Of a stretch of 64,000 nt of DNA, positions 62,532-64,000 are shown piece after piece. The stretch spans positions 24,027,174-24,091,173 of the forward strand of contig NC_091933.1 of the NCBI RefSeq assembly GCF_041260155.1, read 5' to 3'. Made by a program: the position numbers and the translations under genes. Origin of the DNA: Ptychodera flava (taxonomy: Eukaryota; Hemichordata; Enteropneusta; Ptychoderidae). Within the stretch, counting starts at the first letter, position 1, and each line of letters opens with the position of its first letter. The notes beneath the pieces are model-generated. The model had not been told where the DNA came from. It was given only the letters and a program-made list of their open reading frames with translations, and did no database searches.

Positions 62532-63104
62532 ACAGGGCATTGTCTACTGTCCGTCCCCAGGGTGGGTAGGTGTTTCGTTGTATCGCTAATAAAGATATAT
62601 TCTACCAACCTTTGGTGTTTCGGTCTTAACTTAGCACTGCCCTTAACAATCTTGCGTATACGTTTTATCAACATGCTGCGTCTATTATCTGATGAGTTTG
62701 AGTGCCTAATTAGCCAAAGTAATCAAGGGTAAATTACTAATCTGTGGACGCTCTCACCAGATTATCACCGGATTAAATTTGACAAAGTCAATAACGAACG
62801 CACCAGCAAGGTATAACTGAAACCTTGCTGGTGCGTTCGTTATTGACTTTGTCAAATTTAATCCGGTGATAATCTGGTGAGAGCGTCCACAGATTAGTAA
62901 TTTACCCTTGATTACTTTGGCTAATTAGGCACTCAAACTCATCAGATAATAGACGCAGCATGTTGATAAAACGTATACGCAAGATTGGCAAGGGCAGTGC
63001 TAAGTTAAGACCGAAACACCAAAGGTTGGTAGAATATATCTTTATTAGCGATACAACGAAACACCTACCCACCCCTGGGGACGGACATGTAGACAATGCC
63101 CTGT
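62532..63104. mobile_element. 573-bp palindromic MITE, copy 2
   Basis: Same family as 12327-12887, with ends ACAGGGCATTGTCTAC and complement. The centre carries a short asymmetric spacer (AAGGTATAACTGAAACC). The flanks, CAGACAATC and GGACAAATC, are similar but not a perfect duplication. Confidence 0.88.
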
Positions 63105-64000
63105 GGACAAATCAGACTTGTCTATATAAGTAAACGGCAGGTCATACAGAAAACTGCTCAGCTAATTTAGAACATCATTGTTAATATTATGAACACTAGT
63201 GTTAACAATATGAACACTAGCCGTTCAAATTTGAACACCGACATGTACATTTTGAACGCGTAAAAGACGCGTCTAGCGTCCGCTATTTTTACAGTGTAGG
63301 TAAACGGCAGGTCATATAGCAAACTGCTCAGCTAATTTACCAATTACTCAGACGTCTGCTGTAGTAGAACGTTATCTCAATCCTGACAGCGGGGTGCCGA
63401 TAGTGAACCTTACATTTATTGTGCCGACTGCCACTGGTTTTTTTTTCAAACAAACAGAATCTCAGTGTGCATGTATCAACAGTATAGTGGCCACGGGTGT
63501 ATGTACGTACGAGTTTTCCAAATACTTTGCTAGTTCGTTTTTAGTAAGAGAAGTTTAACGGAGCAGAAAATAAACTAAAGACATCTCGATGTGTTTGACG
63601 AAAAGATAATGTTGTCAGGATGAAAACATGCTCAAAAAATTGTGATAAATTGGTGTTAAAATGGTGGCGGTCTATGGTTAGCCTCATCTATTCTATTTCT
63701 GAACACATGAGTTGAATATATGACCACACGTAACACCGTATGTGATCAAACTGAACACATGCGACGCGTCCTAAGCGTCGAAAACTATATGTACCACCAT
63801 TGCTTGGGATGGTAGACCATGGTAAAAGGATGGCTCTCATAAGCTGAAAGGTTTAACAATAAAAACATGATTACAGGAAGTAAAATTAAAAGTAACATAA
63901 CGACAAGCAAAGATATATCTTCGCTTGGGATCCTTAAAGATGTAGTGATACAAGTTAGGGAATATGACTGCAATTCTTTTTCCTCTGAGATACTCTAGTT
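63105..64000. other. Repeat-rich right edge; no gene seen
   Basis: GTAAACGGCAGGTCATA..AAACTGCTCAGCTAATTT occurs at 63131-63168 and again at 63299-63337. 63785-63960 is a dispersed repeat shared with 29168-29258 and 30380-30440. No coding signal. Confidence 0.5.

Overview
The window is nuclear DNA of a marine-type invertebrate animal, most like an amphioxus, a hemichordate or another repeat-rich deuterostome or lophotrochozoan. I cannot fix the species. The evidence is many small exons with GT-AG introns, long (TA)n, (GATA)n and (GTAT)n microsatellites, an NWD1-type NACHT gene, a class C GPCR, an EGF-repeat membrane protein, a LINE with a 2A-like peptide, Penelope-type reverse transcriptase, and many fold-back and terminal-inverted-repeat (TIR) elements. 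No sequence search was run; families were named by recognising motifs.

Region 1 (0.8-27.7 kb) holds four genes, all on the minus strand. From right to left they are: a long disordered protein with a PAM2-like poly(A)-binding-protein motif (27.7-22.6 kb); a small NAD(P)-dependent BLVRB/NmrA-like reductase (21.6-19.3 kb, complete, 221 aa); an orphan metabotropic-glutamate-receptor-like GPCR (18.2-13.7 kb, complete, 972 aa); and an NWD1-like STAND ATPase. The last has 18 phase-consistent coding exons from 9.2 kb to 0.8 kb and runs off the left edge in its WD repeats. The four genes do not look like one pathway.

Region 2 (28-34.5 kb) is nearly gene-free and made of nested TIR elements. Two of these have TTA target duplications, as in PIF/Harbinger. 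Region 3 (34.6-40.3 kb) is a plus-strand gene for a type I membrane protein: signal peptide, three EGF-like repeats, one membrane span and a cytoplasmic tail with two PPSY motifs. Its second EGF exon carries an in-frame TAG but can be skipped without changing frame. Its last intron holds two inverted copies of an 0.8-kb TIR element.

Region 4 (40.3-64 kb) is repeat-dominated. It contains a 10.9-kb palindromic structure (43.2-54.1 kb) with a 2A-bearing LINE inside and a recent 6.7-kb-period tandem duplication. It also holds a second, internally deleted LINE with a (TTTA)n tail, a roughly 150-bp satellite of about 16 copies (58.5-60.95 kb), a Penelope-like fragment, and a 573-bp palindrome that is a sister copy of one at 12.3 kb.

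Most notable observations: the 2A-like peptide ahead of LINE ORF1; the mGluR-like receptor that keeps the alpha-amino-acid contacts but lacks the side-chain carboxylate contacts; the skippable stop-bearing EGF exon; and the near-perfect 561-bp palindrome with a 9-bp target duplication.
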